Assembly (NCBI RefSeq): GCF_023284045.1
Contig: NZ_JAKIKQ010000002.1
Coordinates: forward strand, 248,001 to 312,000
Length of the DNA: 64,000 bases
Direction of reading: 5' to 3'
Source of the DNA: Shewanella kaireitica
GTDB taxonomy: Bacteria > Pseudomonadota > Gammaproteobacteria > Enterobacterales > Shewanellaceae
This document shows, piece after piece, positions 55,287-64,000 of this stretch; position 1 is the stretch's first letter, and each line of letters opens with the position of its first letter. The position numbers and the translations under genes were made by a program. The notes under the pieces are model-generated. The model did not search any database. It saw nothing but the letters and a program-made list of their open reading frames with translations, and was not told where the DNA came from.

Positions 55287-55318
55287 ATTATACCTTGAGT
55301 ATTGCCTTTGTATACAAA
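55287..55318 (-). promoter_or_regulatory. gcvT promoter with palindromic operator candidate
   Basis: On the minus strand a perfect TATAAT (55287-55292) follows TTGTAT (55312-55317) with a 19-nt spacer. The -35 lies inside the perfect palindrome TTTGTATACAAA (55307-55318). It is about 90 nt upstream of the gcvT ATG. Confidence 0.6.
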
Positions 55319-55465
55319 AGAATTTTCTAATCCGAACAGTTTCGTCATTAGTTTTTCTCATGTTATACATGTAATTTATTTACACTAAAATGCTGCTTTG
55401 CTTAGATAAAATAACAAGCCTATGAAATTAAAGAGTTATTCACCTAAAGCTAAAACAGCTAAATG

Positions 55466-56686
55466 TTAATCTTGTTCACTTTTGCACAGCTCTGGCAAGC
55501 TTTTCTTGTTTCCGAGAGCCTGTTGAATAAACAGTGTTTTCAATGGCGCAAAATTGTCGACCAGATTTAGACCAATATCGCGAATGGCTTTTTTGAGTGG
55601 ATTACTGCCTTCAAACAGTCTTTTAAAGCCTTCCATTGCGCTTATCATCTCGAGTGCTTCAGCTTTACGCCAGCGCTCTAGATTACGCAAATGGCGATAA
55701 TCGCCGATATCTTTGCCCTGCTCTTTAAGCTCACTCACTGTTTGCACTATGCTGGCAGCATCAAGAAAACCCAAGTTAACCCCTTGCCCAGCTAATGGAT
55801 GAATGGTGTGCGCCGCATCGCCTGCCAGCACTAAACGGTGTCGAGCGAAGTGGCGGGCATAGCGCATACGTAACGGAAACGCTTGGCGGGCGCTTTCGAG
55901 CGAACACATACCTAAACGGCCGTCGAAGGCAGCGGTTAGTGCCCGCTCAAACTGCACATCGTCTAATGCTTGCAGTTCTTTAGCTTTTTCTGGCGATACA
56001 GACCAGACAATAGAGCAGAGATCTTTTTCATATAAAGGTAGGAAAGCCAGCGGCCCTTCACTGTCGAATACTTGCCTTGCGGTATCGCCATGGGGCAGTT
56101 CGGTGCGAATGGTCGCGACCACAGCGTGGTGGTTATAGTCCCAGAAAGTCATTGGGATCTTACACTGCTCACGCACCCACGAATTAGCACCATCGGCAGC
56201 AACCACCAATGCAGCGCTCAGACTGTCACCATTGTCTAAGGTTAACCAAGCTTCTCGCTCGCCGAAGGCAATTCGTTCAAGTCGTTGGTTTTCAATATAG
56301 GTCAGCTCATCGAACTCTGCCGCGCGTTCGGCGAGTGCAAAGGCGATGGCGTCATTCTCGATAATCGCCCCAAGATGAGTTTCACCCAGTGATTGGGCAT
56401 CGAAATCGATTTTACCTAGGCTGTCTTTGTCCCAAACTTGCATCTTTTGATAGGGGCTTATGCGACTCGCTGCAAGATAGGGCCATGCACCGAGATTAGT
56501 TAGTAAGTGCTGACTGGCTTTATTAATTGCACTGACTCTGAGTTTAGGCGCACCGGATACGGCATGGGTTTGGCCTGCGTCGATAACAACCACACTCACG
56601 CCTTTCATAGCCAAGCCAATGGCTGTCGCTAACCCAACCATACCGCCGCCAACAATGGCGACATCATAAGTTTGTGTGCTTAACAT
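55466..56686 (-). CDS. ubiI: FAD-dependent ubiquinone biosynthesis hydroxylase UbiI/VisC
   Basis: A 406-residue flavoprotein monooxygenase. The N-terminal FAD motif is DVAIVGGGMVGLATAIGLAM; VVAADGANSWVREQ and GDAAHTIHPLAGQGVNLG are the second and third FAD/substrate motifs. By family and position (ubiH-ubiI-gcvT) it is UbiI, which hydroxylates the octaprenylphenol ring at C5. It lies between ubiH and gcvT on the same strand, with a 279-nt gap before gcvT. Confidence 0.93.
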   Translation of the reverse strand: MLSTQTYDVAIVGGGMVGLATAIGLAMKGVSVVVIDAGQTHAVSGAPKLRVSAINKASQHLLTNLGAWPYLAASRISPYQKMQVWDKDSLGKIDFDAQSLGETHLGAIIENDAIAFALAERAAEFDELTYIENQRLERIAFGEREAWLTLDNGDSLSAALVVAADGANSWVREQCKIPMTFWDYNHHAVVATIRTELPHGDTARQVFDSEGPLAFLPLYEKDLCSIVWSVSPEKAKELQALDDVQFERALTAAFDGRLGMCSLESARQAFPLRMRYARHFARHRLVLAGDAAHTIHPLAGQGVNLGFLDAASIVQTVSELKEQGKDIGDYRHLRNLERWRKAEALEMISAMEGFKRLFEGSNPLKKAIRDIGLNLVDNFAPLKTLFIQQALGNKKSLPELCKSEQD

Positions 56687-56779
56687 CTTTTACCCTTACT
56701 CTTTTATAGCAATGTTAAAAAATCAATAAAGCTGACTTACTCAGCTAAGTGGTTCAGCTAATTGTTTTAGCGAACTATT

Positions 56780-58012
56780 CTAGTTAACTGTCCAGCCCAT
56801 AGCTTTACGGGCAACTGGCGCTTTAAGTGGCGGAAACCATGACAGTAAACGCAAACCGATGTTACGCCCGAGCACTAACGGCCAGTGATCATTAGAGAAG
56901 CCGCGCACTAAGAACTCAATACTGTTCATGGTGCTGTCTCTGTCGGCGTTACGACGAGCCAAATAGTCATGGGTGATTTGATTGATCCCCACATCAAGCT
57001 CGCAGCCACCGGCGTTGGTGAGTGCTTGCTCTATCACTTGCAGCAAACTCACCACATCACGTAGGCCTAAGTTAAACCCCTGCCCTGCAATAGGGTGCAG
57101 TGTTTGCGCGGCATTGCCTAAAAACACAGTGCGGTGGTAGATAGGCCGCTTCATATACGACAACATCAACGGATAACTAAAGCGCTCACCAATATCGATA
57201 AAGCGCCCTGCTCGGTAACCAAAAGTCGCCTGCAACTTTTCGATAAACTCGGCTTTAGACGCTGCGAGCATCTGCTGCGCCTCTTCTGGTGACAATGCCC
57301 ACACCATCGATAATCTATGCTCAGCGTTTCTGTCGGCCATTGGCAGCAATGCTAATGGCCCGCTTTGGGTGAAACGTTCATAGGCCCAGCCTTGGTGTGG
57401 CTGCTCAGTATGGATATTAGTAATGATAGCGCTTTGCTGAAAATCGACCTGCTCCAGTGGCTGTTTAAAGGCATGACGTACTTTGGAGTTGAGTCCATCG
57501 GCGGCCACCAGCAGCTTAGCGGCAATTTTCTGGCCGTTATTTAAGGTAAGCAGTTGTTGACTGCTTTGCGCCTCGACTTCACTCAAGCTAGCTGGGCAAT
57601 GTAATTGAATATCGCTTTTTTCAAGCTGGTTAAACAGCTGTTGACCGACCGCTTCTAGCTCAACAACTTGACCTAAATAAGGCAGTTTAAAGTCGTCACT
57701 GCTTAGCTCCGTCATGCCAAAGTTGCCACGTTCGGAGATATGGATATGGTTGATTTCGCTGGCAAGCGCTGCAATATGTGGCCATATTTGCAATTTTTTT
57801 AGCTGAAAAATAGAGCCGTGAGAAATCGCAATTGAGCGGGCGTCGAAACCAGGGTGCTCATCACGAGGTCGATGCGCTTCGATCAAGGCTATTTTCAGTG
57901 GCTTGCCCGCTTGCTTGGCAATATGTGCCAACCCGAGCGCTAGGGTAGCGCCAGCCATTGCACCGCCGACAATCGCGATATCGACCTGTTCGGCTGTAGT
58001 GGTATTAGTCAT
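56780..58012 (-). CDS. ubiH: 2-octaprenyl-6-methoxyphenyl hydroxylase UbiH
   Basis: A 410-residue flavoprotein monooxygenase: DIAIVGGAMAGATLALGLAH, ARSIAISHGS, LVAADGLNSKVRHA and GNAAQTLHPIAGQGFNLG. It hydroxylates the ubiquinone precursor ring at C1. It follows ygfB by 89 nt and precedes ubiI by 93 nt. pepP, the usual gene between ygfB and ubiH, is absent. Confidence 0.93.
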   Translation of the reverse strand: MTNTTTAEQVDIAIVGGAMAGATLALGLAHIAKQAGKPLKIALIEAHRPRDEHPGFDARSIAISHGSIFQLKKLQIWPHIAALASEINHIHISERGNFGMTELSSDDFKLPYLGQVVELEAVGQQLFNQLEKSDIQLHCPASLSEVEAQSSQQLLTLNNGQKIAAKLLVAADGLNSKVRHAFKQPLEQVDFQQSAIITNIHTEQPHQGWAYERFTQSGPLALLPMADRNAEHRLSMVWALSPEEAQQMLAASKAEFIEKLQATFGYRAGRFIDIGERFSYPLMLSYMKRPIYHRTVFLGNAAQTLHPIAGQGFNLGLRDVVSLLQVIEQALTNAGGCELDVGINQITHDYLARRNADRDSTMNSIEFLVRGFSNDHWPLVLGRNIGLRLLSWFPPLKAPVARKAMGWTVN

Positions 58013-58101
58013 GGAATGTTTAACCCGATAACTGATTTAATGCTAGCTAGAAAGCAAAACCGCCATGGCATAAATACGATGGCGGTTTGAATGACAAACG
58101 T

Positions 58102-58677
58102 TTAGTGCAACACACCAAGATCAATTGGTTTGTCGTCTTCTATCGCTGGTCCAAATTCGGAGTAGCATAGCAATGCGGCCATGCGGGTAAACTCCATCAA
58201 CTCGATAAGGGCCGCTTCTGACTCTTCATCTTCTGCAACGTCGAATTCAACTTGCGCGATTTCCGACAGGTCTTGAATCACTTCACGAACATCTTTTGAG
58301 GCTTTATTCAATTTAGGCTGAATAATGGCGATGCCAGTCAGGAAGCTTTGTACCCATAAGGAAAGCGCTTCAACACGCTTTGCCAGTGTTTCTTCCTCTT
58401 CAGGAAGCATAGGGCTAAAACCAAAGTCAGTGTCGGATAGGCGAGTCACTGCATCTTGATAAAGCTCTTCGACCATCGTTTGCAGTTTTGGTGGCAGTGC
58501 TTGTCCATCATTCATCAGCTCTAATAGCGGCTGAGTCCAGCCTTTAGAGGATTGTTCTACACCACCACAAATTAAGCCCACTAATGCGCCGTGAACTTCA
58601 ACAGGGTGCTGACCAATTTCAGCTTCGTTAAGTGCCGCAAGTAGGTTATCCATGCGCAGCGTTGGTAGAGTCGCCAT
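58102..58677 (-). CDS. ygfB: YgfB/UPF0149 family protein
   Basis: A 191-residue acidic helical protein, the normal UPF0149 length: HGALVGLICGGVEQSSKGWT, SLWVQSFLTGIAIIQ, LIELMEFTRMAALLCYSEFG. The start at 58677 agrees with the family; the frame is open to 58764. The molecular role is not settled (a YgfB homologue in Pseudomonas affects beta-lactamase regulation). It is divergent from zapA, as in other gammaproteobacteria. Confidence 0.93.
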   Translation of the reverse strand: MATLPTLRMDNLLAALNEAEIGQHPVEVHGALVGLICGGVEQSSKGWTQPLLELMNDGQALPPKLQTMVEELYQDAVTRLSDTDFGFSPMLPEEEETLAKRVEALSLWVQSFLTGIAIIQPKLNKASKDVREVIQDLSEIAQVEFDVAEDEESEAALIELMEFTRMAALLCYSEFGPAIEDDKPIDLGVLH

Positions 58678-58971
58678 AAAGTCGTTTCCAGTGACAAGAT
58701 TTACTGGTCTCATGCTAGCAGAAGTGACTGTTTCGACCAAGAGTTGCCACCATAAAGTCAGCAAAAGTTTGTCGATTTAGCCACAAAAACAGCAATCAAG
58801 ATCTGTTGCTGCATATACAATTGCAACTAGCTGGTGATAAATGGTGATTTCTAACGATAACTTAAGTAACAGCTCAACTAGCACTAGCGCCCAAAGCGCT
58901 TCATGTTTGTACGCTAATGGCTATCTAAACAACAATTAATCTAAACTATTCCTGTTTAGTTGGATATCGTG

Positions 58972-59000
58972 TTGCACTTTGCTTTTTAGACCGATATAGT
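58972..59000 (+). promoter_or_regulatory. Probable zapA promoter
   Basis: TTGCAC (58972-58977), a 17-nt spacer and TATAGT (58995-59000), followed 35 nt later by the zapA ATG. Nothing else was recognised in the 358-nt ygfB-zapA gap. Confidence 0.55.
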
Positions 59001-59035
59001 CCGCTCAAGTACACGGTTTAAGGATTCCTTTAGGA

Positions 59036-59344
59036 ATGGGTAACAAGGCGATTGAAATTACCCTTATGGGGCGCACCTACTCTATCGCTTGTCCGGATGG
59101 ACAAGAGACAGCACTTAGGCACGTCGCACATAATCTTGAAAAGCAGTTAATGTCGCTAAAAGCGCGCACTAACAACATCAGCCGTGAAGAAATTGCGATT
59201 ATGGCAGCATTAAATACTGGTTATGAGCTGTTAGAAGAACAGCAGAAAAATCAAGATTATAACAAGCAGATGGATGAAAAAATCGGTTTGCTGCAGTCAA
59301 CTTTAGAAGATGCGTTAGTTGAACGCTCTACGAAAAGCGATTAA
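59036..59344 (+). CDS. zapA: Cell division protein ZapA
   Basis: A 102-residue protein: KAIEITLMGRTYSIACPDGQ and ETALRHVAHNLEKQLMSLK form the globular head, and a C-terminal coiled coil follows (NTGYELLEEQQKNQDYNKQM). ZapA crosslinks FtsZ filaments at the septum. AAGGA lies 10 nt before the ATG. It is followed by ssrS, the conserved zapA-6S RNA arrangement. Confidence 0.95.
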   Translation: MGNKAIEITLMGRTYSIACPDGQETALRHVAHNLEKQLMSLKARTNNISREEIAIMAALNTGYELLEEQQKNQDYNKQMDEKIGLLQSTLEDALVERSTKSD

Positions 59345-59454
59345 ACAGGTTATAATCAGCTGTACTGAATTTTTGCGACAGCAAATTTAGCGATGAAAGA
59401 ATTATTGTCGTAAGCCATTTTAAAGGTCAATTGACCTGCTTACGAATGCAAGTT

Positions 59455-59640
59455 TTGCTCCCTGGGATACGCGCTAGCTGGCAATGTCCCTGTGCCGATA
59501 TTTACAAACCCAGGGTGAACGTTTTACTGACATTGTGCAAGCTCGGCTCGTATCGAGAAGCCTTAGGAGGTATTCGTTTACCCGCCTTGAACCTACGGTT
59601 CAAGGGCTACGCCGGCGGTCGGTATTCTGGGGAGCAATTC
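59455..59640 (+). ncRNA. ssrS: 6S RNA
   Basis: The position after zapA and the sequence match: GCTCCCTGGGATACG pairs with CGGTATTCTGGGGAGC to close the molecule. TGTCCCTGTGCCGATATTT and CTCGTATCGAGAAGCC are typical 5' and central segments, and CCTTGAACCTACGGTTCAAG forms the conserved 3' hairpin. 6S RNA binds sigma70-RNA polymerase and tunes transcription in stationary phase. Exact ends are approximate. The usual downstream partner ygfA (fau) is missing. Confidence 0.93.
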
Positions 59641-59650
59641 AATTTACTCT

Positions 59651-59681
59651 AAAAGCCATCACTGAAAAGTGATGGCTTTTT
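59651..59681 (+). terminator. Terminator of ssrS
   Basis: AAAAGCCATCACT-GAAA-AGTGATGGCTTTTTT, a perfect hairpin just downstream of the 6S 3' end. Confidence 0.93.
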
Positions 59682-59694
59682 TATCTCTACAGTT

Positions 59695-59834
59695 CCCCAG
59701 AATACCGACGTAGTCGGGCTCTATATAAATAAAATGCGGGGAGCAATTCAATCAATTAAAAAAGGGCTATCCTACCTGATAGCCCTTTTTTTATGCCTGC
59801 AATTTCAGCCCCGCCCCCCTGAATACCGACCGCC
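59695..59834. repeat. Partial copies of the 6S RNA 3' end
   Basis: CCCCAGAATACCGAC (59695-59709) is the exact complement of 59618-59632 in ssrS. GGGGAGCAATTCAAT (59738-59752) is an exact direct copy of 59629-59643. CCCCTGAATACCGACCGCC (59816-59834) complements 59614-59632 with one mismatch. The segments lie around the terminator at 59757 in DNA where ygfA would be expected. Confidence 0.8.
59757..59791 (+). terminator. Second terminator behind ssrS
   Basis: AAAAAAGGGCTATC-CTACCT-GATAGCCCTTTTTTT, a strong bidirectional hairpin. No gene ends just before it on the plus strand, which fits a transplanted or leftover segment. Confidence 0.85.
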
Positions 59835-60117
59835 TTAACCGCATTTTAACTCGGTTAGAAAAGCACAAAATATCGGCATTAAGACCGCAGCTTAGAATTG
59901 ACATTCGACATTGAGTAATCCTCAAATAACTGTGGTTCCAATGTCCTGTGGTGATGCTGAACATGCATGTAAATGAACTATCTCCTTTGTAAAAGACCAA
60001 TGAAACATTACGAGTCCATATGGCGGTGACAATGTCGATTACCTTTTCTATAAAGTTACAACTTGAATAATCCTGCACCTATGTTACTTTAATTTTTTTC
60101 ATTAATTGCAATGGCTT

Positions 60118-60786
60118 ATGTTCGACGAATTTAAGGTTCAACTCACAACTTTTGACTGGAATGGTGTTTCAGGACTAACCAATATTTTAATGGTTATATT
60201 AACTGGACTTCTTCTCTATGGGCTAAAACAAGGCTCTAACAATATTAAAGAATCTTCACTGTCACGCGATGCAGATATTCTTAGGTGGGCAATGACTGAA
60301 ATGGATCTATTAAAACCAGCCATTCGAATCTTAACTAATGCACACAAAATTCGCCCTTATTGCAATTGTCCTGGTGAACACATAAAGCATTACGACTGCA
60401 GTTGGAATAAAGAAGAGCTAGCTGCAGCACAAGAAGTGAGTGTAAAGCTACAGCGTATAGGATACATGGCACTACATAATTTGATTTCTAGGAATCACTT
60501 TATGAATATTTGGGGGCCTATGTACCTATCTACCTGGTACTCTTTAGAAGGTTGGGTTAAGCATAAAAGACTCGATTTAGATGAGCCACTTACTATTGAG
60601 AACGGTGCATATTCTCGTATTTATTTAGAACAATTTGCTCACTACTGTGAAAATAATATGCCAGAAGTATTAGTCAATAATGAACGTCGTAGATTTAACT
60701 TACCTACGCTTTCTAATGATAGAAAGAAGCCAAAACTAGCGGCATCTAAAATATTTAAACCCAAAAAAGAAAAGCTAAATATTTAA
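60118..60786 (+). CDS. Orphan membrane-anchored protein of unknown function
   Basis: 222 residues from the ATG at 60118 (an in-frame TTG at 60106 is less likely). One N-terminal membrane helix (TNILMVILTGLLLYGLKQ), then a helical soluble domain (LSRDADILRWAMTEMDLLKP) with a Cys/His cluster C-N-C-P-G-E-H-...-H-Y-D-C that could bind a metal, and a Lys-rich tail. It has the single-helix-plus-soluble-domain look of DUF4760-type proteins, but I am not certain. AT-rich and placed in the disturbed region after ssrS, so probably acquired. Confidence 0.7.
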   Translation: MFDEFKVQLTTFDWNGVSGLTNILMVILTGLLLYGLKQGSNNIKESSLSRDADILRWAMTEMDLLKPAIRILTNAHKIRPYCNCPGEHIKHYDCSWNKEELAAAQEVSVKLQRIGYMALHNLISRNHFMNIWGPMYLSTWYSLEGWVKHKRLDLDEPLTIENGAYSRIYLEQFAHYCENNMPEVLVNNERRRFNLPTLSNDRKKPKLAASKIFKPKKEKLNI

Positions 60787-61025
60787 CTCTAAAGCATTAT
60801 TACTGTGTAGTGACAAATACCATTTTAAAAGTACACCATTAATAATCATAAAAACAATAGCTTAACCGAAATAATGAATAAAGACTAAGTACTCGCAGCA
60901 TTTTATGTCACTTCTGACTAAACCTCACAACAAGAAACTGTAATGCCTCTTGAAAAAGGGGCTGATCTCTAAGCGACTTTTAGTGTAAAATCTCCTCTTT
61001 CGTCAGTCCAAAAGCCAAGTACACT

Positions 61026-61049
61026 TAGGCCCAAAGATAGGCCCAAAGA
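61026..61049 (+). repeat. Tandem 12-nt repeat in the holC leader
   Basis: TAGGCCCAAAGA occurs twice in direct succession, ending 7 nt before the holC ATG. It occupies the place of the Shine-Dalgarno, which is not obvious otherwise. Confidence 0.7.
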
Positions 61050-61056
61050 ATAAACG

Positions 61057-61530
61057 ATGTCGCAGACTCTGTTTTACCTGATGCCTAACGGCAAAAGTAC
61101 CCGACGCCATGAGCCATTATTGGCGTTGCAACAGGTATACGATTTGGCCTGTGAATTGGCTCGACAGGCGTTTATTAATCAGCAATGGGTCTATATTCAT
61201 TGCACTGACAAAGAACAAGCTTATGCCATCGATGAACTGTTATGGCAGTTAGCACCGCAATCGTTCGTGCCCCATAACCTTAAAGGTGAAGGCCCGACAG
61301 GCGGCGCCCCAGTTGAAATCGGCTTTGATCGACTTGGGGCCAACAAAAATCGTCATGTTCTGATTAATCTTGCAGACCAAGTGCCGCAATTTGCGGTAAA
61401 CTTTGTGCAGATTATCGACTTCGTTGCCAACGACGACAGCCATAAAGCGATCGCACGCGATCGCTACCGGCAATATCGCACTCTTGGGATAGCATTAACG
61501 ACCCAAGACTTGAGCAATACAACCAATTAA
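61057..61530 (+). CDS. holC: DNA polymerase III subunit chi
   Basis: A 157-residue HolC protein: LACELARQAFINQQWVYIHC, QAYAIDELLWQLAPQSFVPH, LINLADQVPQFAVNFVQIID. Chi links the clamp loader to SSB. It lies directly before valS (26-nt gap), the common arrangement. Confidence 0.94.
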   Translation: MSQTLFYLMPNGKSTRRHEPLLALQQVYDLACELARQAFINQQWVYIHCTDKEQAYAIDELLWQLAPQSFVPHNLKGEGPTGGAPVEIGFDRLGANKNRHVLINLADQVPQFAVNFVQIIDFVANDDSHKAIARDRYRQYRTLGIALTTQDLSNTTN

Positions 61531-61556
61531 TTTTAGTTTGAGATAAGCACGCTCCC

Positions 61557-64000
61557 ATGGAAAAAACATATAACCCGCAGTCTATCGAACAGTCTCTTTA
61601 CCAAAACTGGGAAGAGAAAGGTTACTTCAAGCCACACGGCGACGAGTCTCAAGGCAACTATTGCATCATGATCCCGCCACCAAACGTGACGGGTAGCTTG
61701 CATATGGGCCACGCTTTCCAAGATACCATTATGGATACCTTGACCCGTTACCAACGCATGAAGGGTAAAAACACCCTTTGGCAGGTCGGTACTGACCATG
61801 CGGGTATTGCCACGCAGATGTTGGTTGAGCGTAAAGTCGCTGCTGAAGAAGGTTTAAACCGTCACGACTTAGGCCGTGAAAACTTCATCGACCGTATCTG
61901 GGACTGGAAGAATGAGTCTGGTGGCACCATCACTAAACAACTACGTCGTCTTGGCGCGTCAGTTGATTGGGATCGTGAGCGTTTCACCATGGATGAAGGC
62001 ATGTCTGAAGCGGTTCAAGAGGTGTTTGTCCGCCTTTATGAAGATGACCTTATCTACCGTGGTAAGCGTCTCGTTAACTGGGATCCAAAGCTGCACACTG
62101 CAATCTCTGACTTAGAAGTTGAAAACAAAGAGAAGCAAGGTAGCATGTGGCATTTTCGCTACCCGCTTGCCGAAGGCGCATTAACCAGCGATGGTAAAGA
62201 TTACTTAGAGATTGCCACCACGCGTCCTGAGACCATGTTAGGTGATAGTGCGGTTGCAGTGCATCCAGAAGATGAGCGTTATGCTTCACTGATTGGTAAG
62301 TTCATCCACCTGCCGATTGTAAACCGTCTTATCCCAATCGTTGCCGACGATTACGTCGACATGGAGTTCGGTACAGGTTGTGTGAAAATCACCCCTGCAC
62401 ATGACTTTAACGATTACGAAGTCGGTAAGCGCCACGAACTGCCTATGTACAACATTTTGACTTTTGACGCGGCTATCCGCTCAACTGCTGAAGTGGTAAA
62501 CACTGACGGTACAGCCAACAATGAATTAGACGCTGCGCTACCTGAGCGTTACGCTGGTCTTGATCGTTTTGAAGCACGTAAAGCGGTTGTCGCTGAACTA
62601 GAAACTTTAGGTTTACTAGGCAAAATAGATCCACACGGATTGAAAGTCCCTTATGGCGATCGCTCTGGTGTGGTTATTGAGCCACTACTTACCGACCAAT
62701 GGTATGTATCAGTAGCGCCTATGGCGAAAACCGCGATGGAAGCGGTTGATAACGGTGACATTAAGTTTGTGCCACAGCAATACGAGAACATGTACAACTC
62801 GTGGATGCGTGACATTCAAGACTGGTGTATTTCGCGCCAACTTTGGTGGGGACACCGCATTCCAGCTTGGTATGACGAAGCAGGTAAAGTTTATGTTGGC
62901 CGTGATGAAGCGGAAGTACGTACTAAGCACAAACTTGCAGATTCAGTAGTACTACGCCAAGACAACGATGTACTCGATACATGGTTTAGCTCTGCGTTGT
63001 GGACATTCTCTACCCTTGGCTGGCCAAAAGACACCGCTGAGCTTAAAGCGTTCCACCCAACTGACGTGTTGGTCACAGGCTTTGACATCATCTTCTTCTG
63101 GGTTGCCCGCATGATCATGATGACCATGCATTTCATCAAAGATGAAAACGGTAAGCCACAAGTGCCGTTTAAAACCGTTTATGTCACCGGCCTTATCCGT
63201 GATGAAGTCGGCAATAAGATGTCGAAATCTAAGGGTAACGTACTTGATCCATTGGATATGATTGACGGTATCGACCTTGAAGCATTAGTTGAAAAGCGTA
63301 CCGGCAACATGATGCAGCCTAAAATGGCGGCGAAGATTGAAAAGAGCACTCGTAAAGAGTTTAGCGACGGTATTGAAGCACACGGTACTGATGCCCTGCG
63401 CTTTACTCTAGCGTCTATGGCCTCTACTGGCCGCGATATCAACTGGGACATGAAACGCCTAGACGGTTACCGCAGCTTCTGTAACAAAATCTGGAACGCA
63501 TCTCGCTACGTGTTGATGAACACCGAAGTGCAAACAGAAGACGCGGCTGATGATGCTATCGGTGAAGCGCTTGATTGTGGCCAAATTCTTGTTGATGGTA
63601 AGCCGAGTGAAATGGAGCTGTCGATTGCTGATCGCTGGATCATCGGTCTATTTAACGAAACCGTTAAAACCTATGACGAGCACATGGCAAACTACCGTTT
63701 TGACCTTGCAGCGAATACTATCTATGAGTTCACTTGGAACCAGTTCTGTGACTGGTACTTAGAGCTGACTAAGCCTGTGATTCAAAACGGCACTGACGCT
63801 CAGCTGCGCGGTACACGCCATACTTTGGTGAACGTACTTGAGCAGATGCAGCGCCTAATGCACCCAATGATGCCTTATCTGACTGAAACTATCTGGCAAC
63901 GCGTTAAGCCGCTGGCCGGTGTTGAAGGTGACACCTTAATGCTTGCCGCTTTCCCTGAGTATCAAGCTGATAAAGTTGACACTCAAGCGATGGAAGATCT
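61557..64000 (+). CDS. valS: Valyl-tRNA synthetase, C-terminus cut by window edge
   Basis: The ATG at 61557 begins [20 protein letters not shown]. The class I motif HIGH appears as GSLHMGH in [17 protein letters not shown] and KMSKS as [19 protein letters not shown] and [10 protein letters not shown] belong to the editing and core domains. The frame is open for about 814 codons to the edge, consistent with the usual length near 950, so the anticodon domain is incomplete and the coiled-coil tail missing here. It charges tRNA-Val and probably shares a transcript with holC. Confidence 0.97.
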   Translation, partial: MEKTYNPQSIEQSLYQNWEEKGYFKPHGDESQGNYCIMIPPPNVTGSLHMGHAFQDTIMDTLTRYQRMKGKNTLWQVGTDHAGIATQMLVERKVAAEEGLNRHDLGRENFIDRIWDWKNESGGTITKQLRRLGASVDWDRERFTMDEGMSEAVQEVFVRLYEDDLIYRGKRLVNWDPKLHTAISDLEVENKEKQGSMWHFRYPLAEGALTSDGKDYLEIATTRPETMLGDSAVAVHPEDERYASLIGKFIHLPIVNRLIPIVADDYVDMEFGTGCVKITPAHDFNDYEVGKRHELPMYNILTFDAAIRSTAEVVNTDGTANNELDAALPERYAGLDRFEARKAVVAELETLGLLGKIDPHGLKVPYGDRSGVVIEPLLTDQWYVSVAPMAKTAMEAVDNGDIKFVPQQYENMYNSWMRDIQDWCISRQLWWGHRIPAWYDEAGKVYVGRDEAEVRTKHKLADSVVLRQDNDVLDTWFSSALWTFSTLGWPKDTAELKAFHPTDVLVTGFDIIFFWVARMIMMTMHFIKDENGKPQVPFKTVYVTGLIRDEVGNKMSKSKGNVLDPLDMIDGIDLEALVEKRTGNMMQPKMAAKIEKSTRKEFSDGIEAHGTDALRFTLASMASTGRDINWDMKRLDGYRSFCNKIWNASRYVLMNTEVQTEDAADDAIGEALDCGQILVDGKPSEMELSIADRWIIGLFNETVKTYDEHMANYRFDLAANTIYEFTWNQFCDWYLELTKPVIQNGTDAQLRGTRHTLVNVLEQMQRLMHPMMPYLTETIWQRVKPLAGVEGDTLMLAAFPEYQADKVDTQAMED

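Noticed and set aside
55199..55465. Glycine riboswitch before gcvT
   Set aside because: Looked for the aptamer core on the minus strand and found none; only a promoter and palindrome are visible.
59791..60078. Open frame of 95 codons on the minus strand behind ssrS
   Set aside because: It has no ribosome binding site, runs through the inverted 6S echo and looks non-coding in composition.

Overview
The window looks like a chromosomal segment of a marine gammaproteobacterium of the genus Shewanella or a close relative. The glycine-cleavage, ubiquinone and zapA-6S RNA block, the holC-valS pair, an octaheme cytochrome, a chitin-active LPMO, TonB receptors under Fur boxes, DUF3103/DUF3297-type genes and a RAYT transposase with its own REP-like repeats all fit. 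This assignment is inference; no rRNA or tRNA gene is present to anchor it. No CRISPR array, prophage or rRNA operon was seen.

Layout. 1-12.2 kb is a patchwork of single genes. A LysR regulator is divergent from a secreted serine hydrolase, and a secreted C45-type Ntn hydrolase 6.7 kb away carries a near copy of the same operator, promoter and signal peptide. An operon of DUF2256, an FeS-type photolyase and a flavin-reductase-like protein lies between them, followed by a CBS-domain protein, a ruined alkylsulfatase gene and an alpha/beta hydrolase. 12.6-22.4 kb holds dCMP deaminase, a Fur-controlled TonB receptor, an SDR, a YdjM-like membrane protein, a lytic polysaccharide monooxygenase, a decayed DUF3103 gene, an MTHFR-like enzyme and a MITE-like repeat. 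22.5-32 kb holds a lipoprotein penicillin-acylase-family enzyme, an exported ADP-ribosylglycohydrolase-like lipoprotein, a PAS-GGDEF cyclase, an AraC regulator, an octaheme lipoprotein cytochrome and an nrfA remnant. 33.4-41 kb is one nine-gene Mrp/Mbh-type cation/proton antiporter operon with three separate antiporter-like large subunits.

41-50 kb is the accessory region. It holds a DUF6985-like protein, a siderophore receptor, a membrane/beta-domain protein with a pore-former-like layout, a RAYT transposase whose Shine-Dalgarno lies in its own REP hairpin, and an AT-rich overlapping gene pair. The second gene of that pair resembles the putative abortive-infection family putAbiC, and a perfect FNR-type box lies upstream of the pair. 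49.3-54.1 kb carries two 124-bp copies and one diverged relative of a structured repeat, each exactly at the stop codon of a gene.

50.2-64 kb is core genome: gcvP, gcvH, gcvT, ubiI, ubiH and ygfB on the minus strand, then zapA, 6S RNA, an orphan membrane-anchored gene, holC and valS (cut by the window edge) on the plus strand. The usual neighbours pepP (between ygfB and ubiH) and ygfA/fau (after 6S RNA) are absent. Partial copies of the 6S 3' end lie behind ssrS, which suggests a past rearrangement or integration there.

Main leads: the putAbiC-like gene pair (47720-49286), the pore-former-like protein (44421-45557), the shared LysR promoter cassette (1593 and 8359), the stop-codon repeat family (49358, 50087, 53980), the 6S 3'-end echoes (59695-59834) and an apparent AUC start codon in the Mrp operon (34547).
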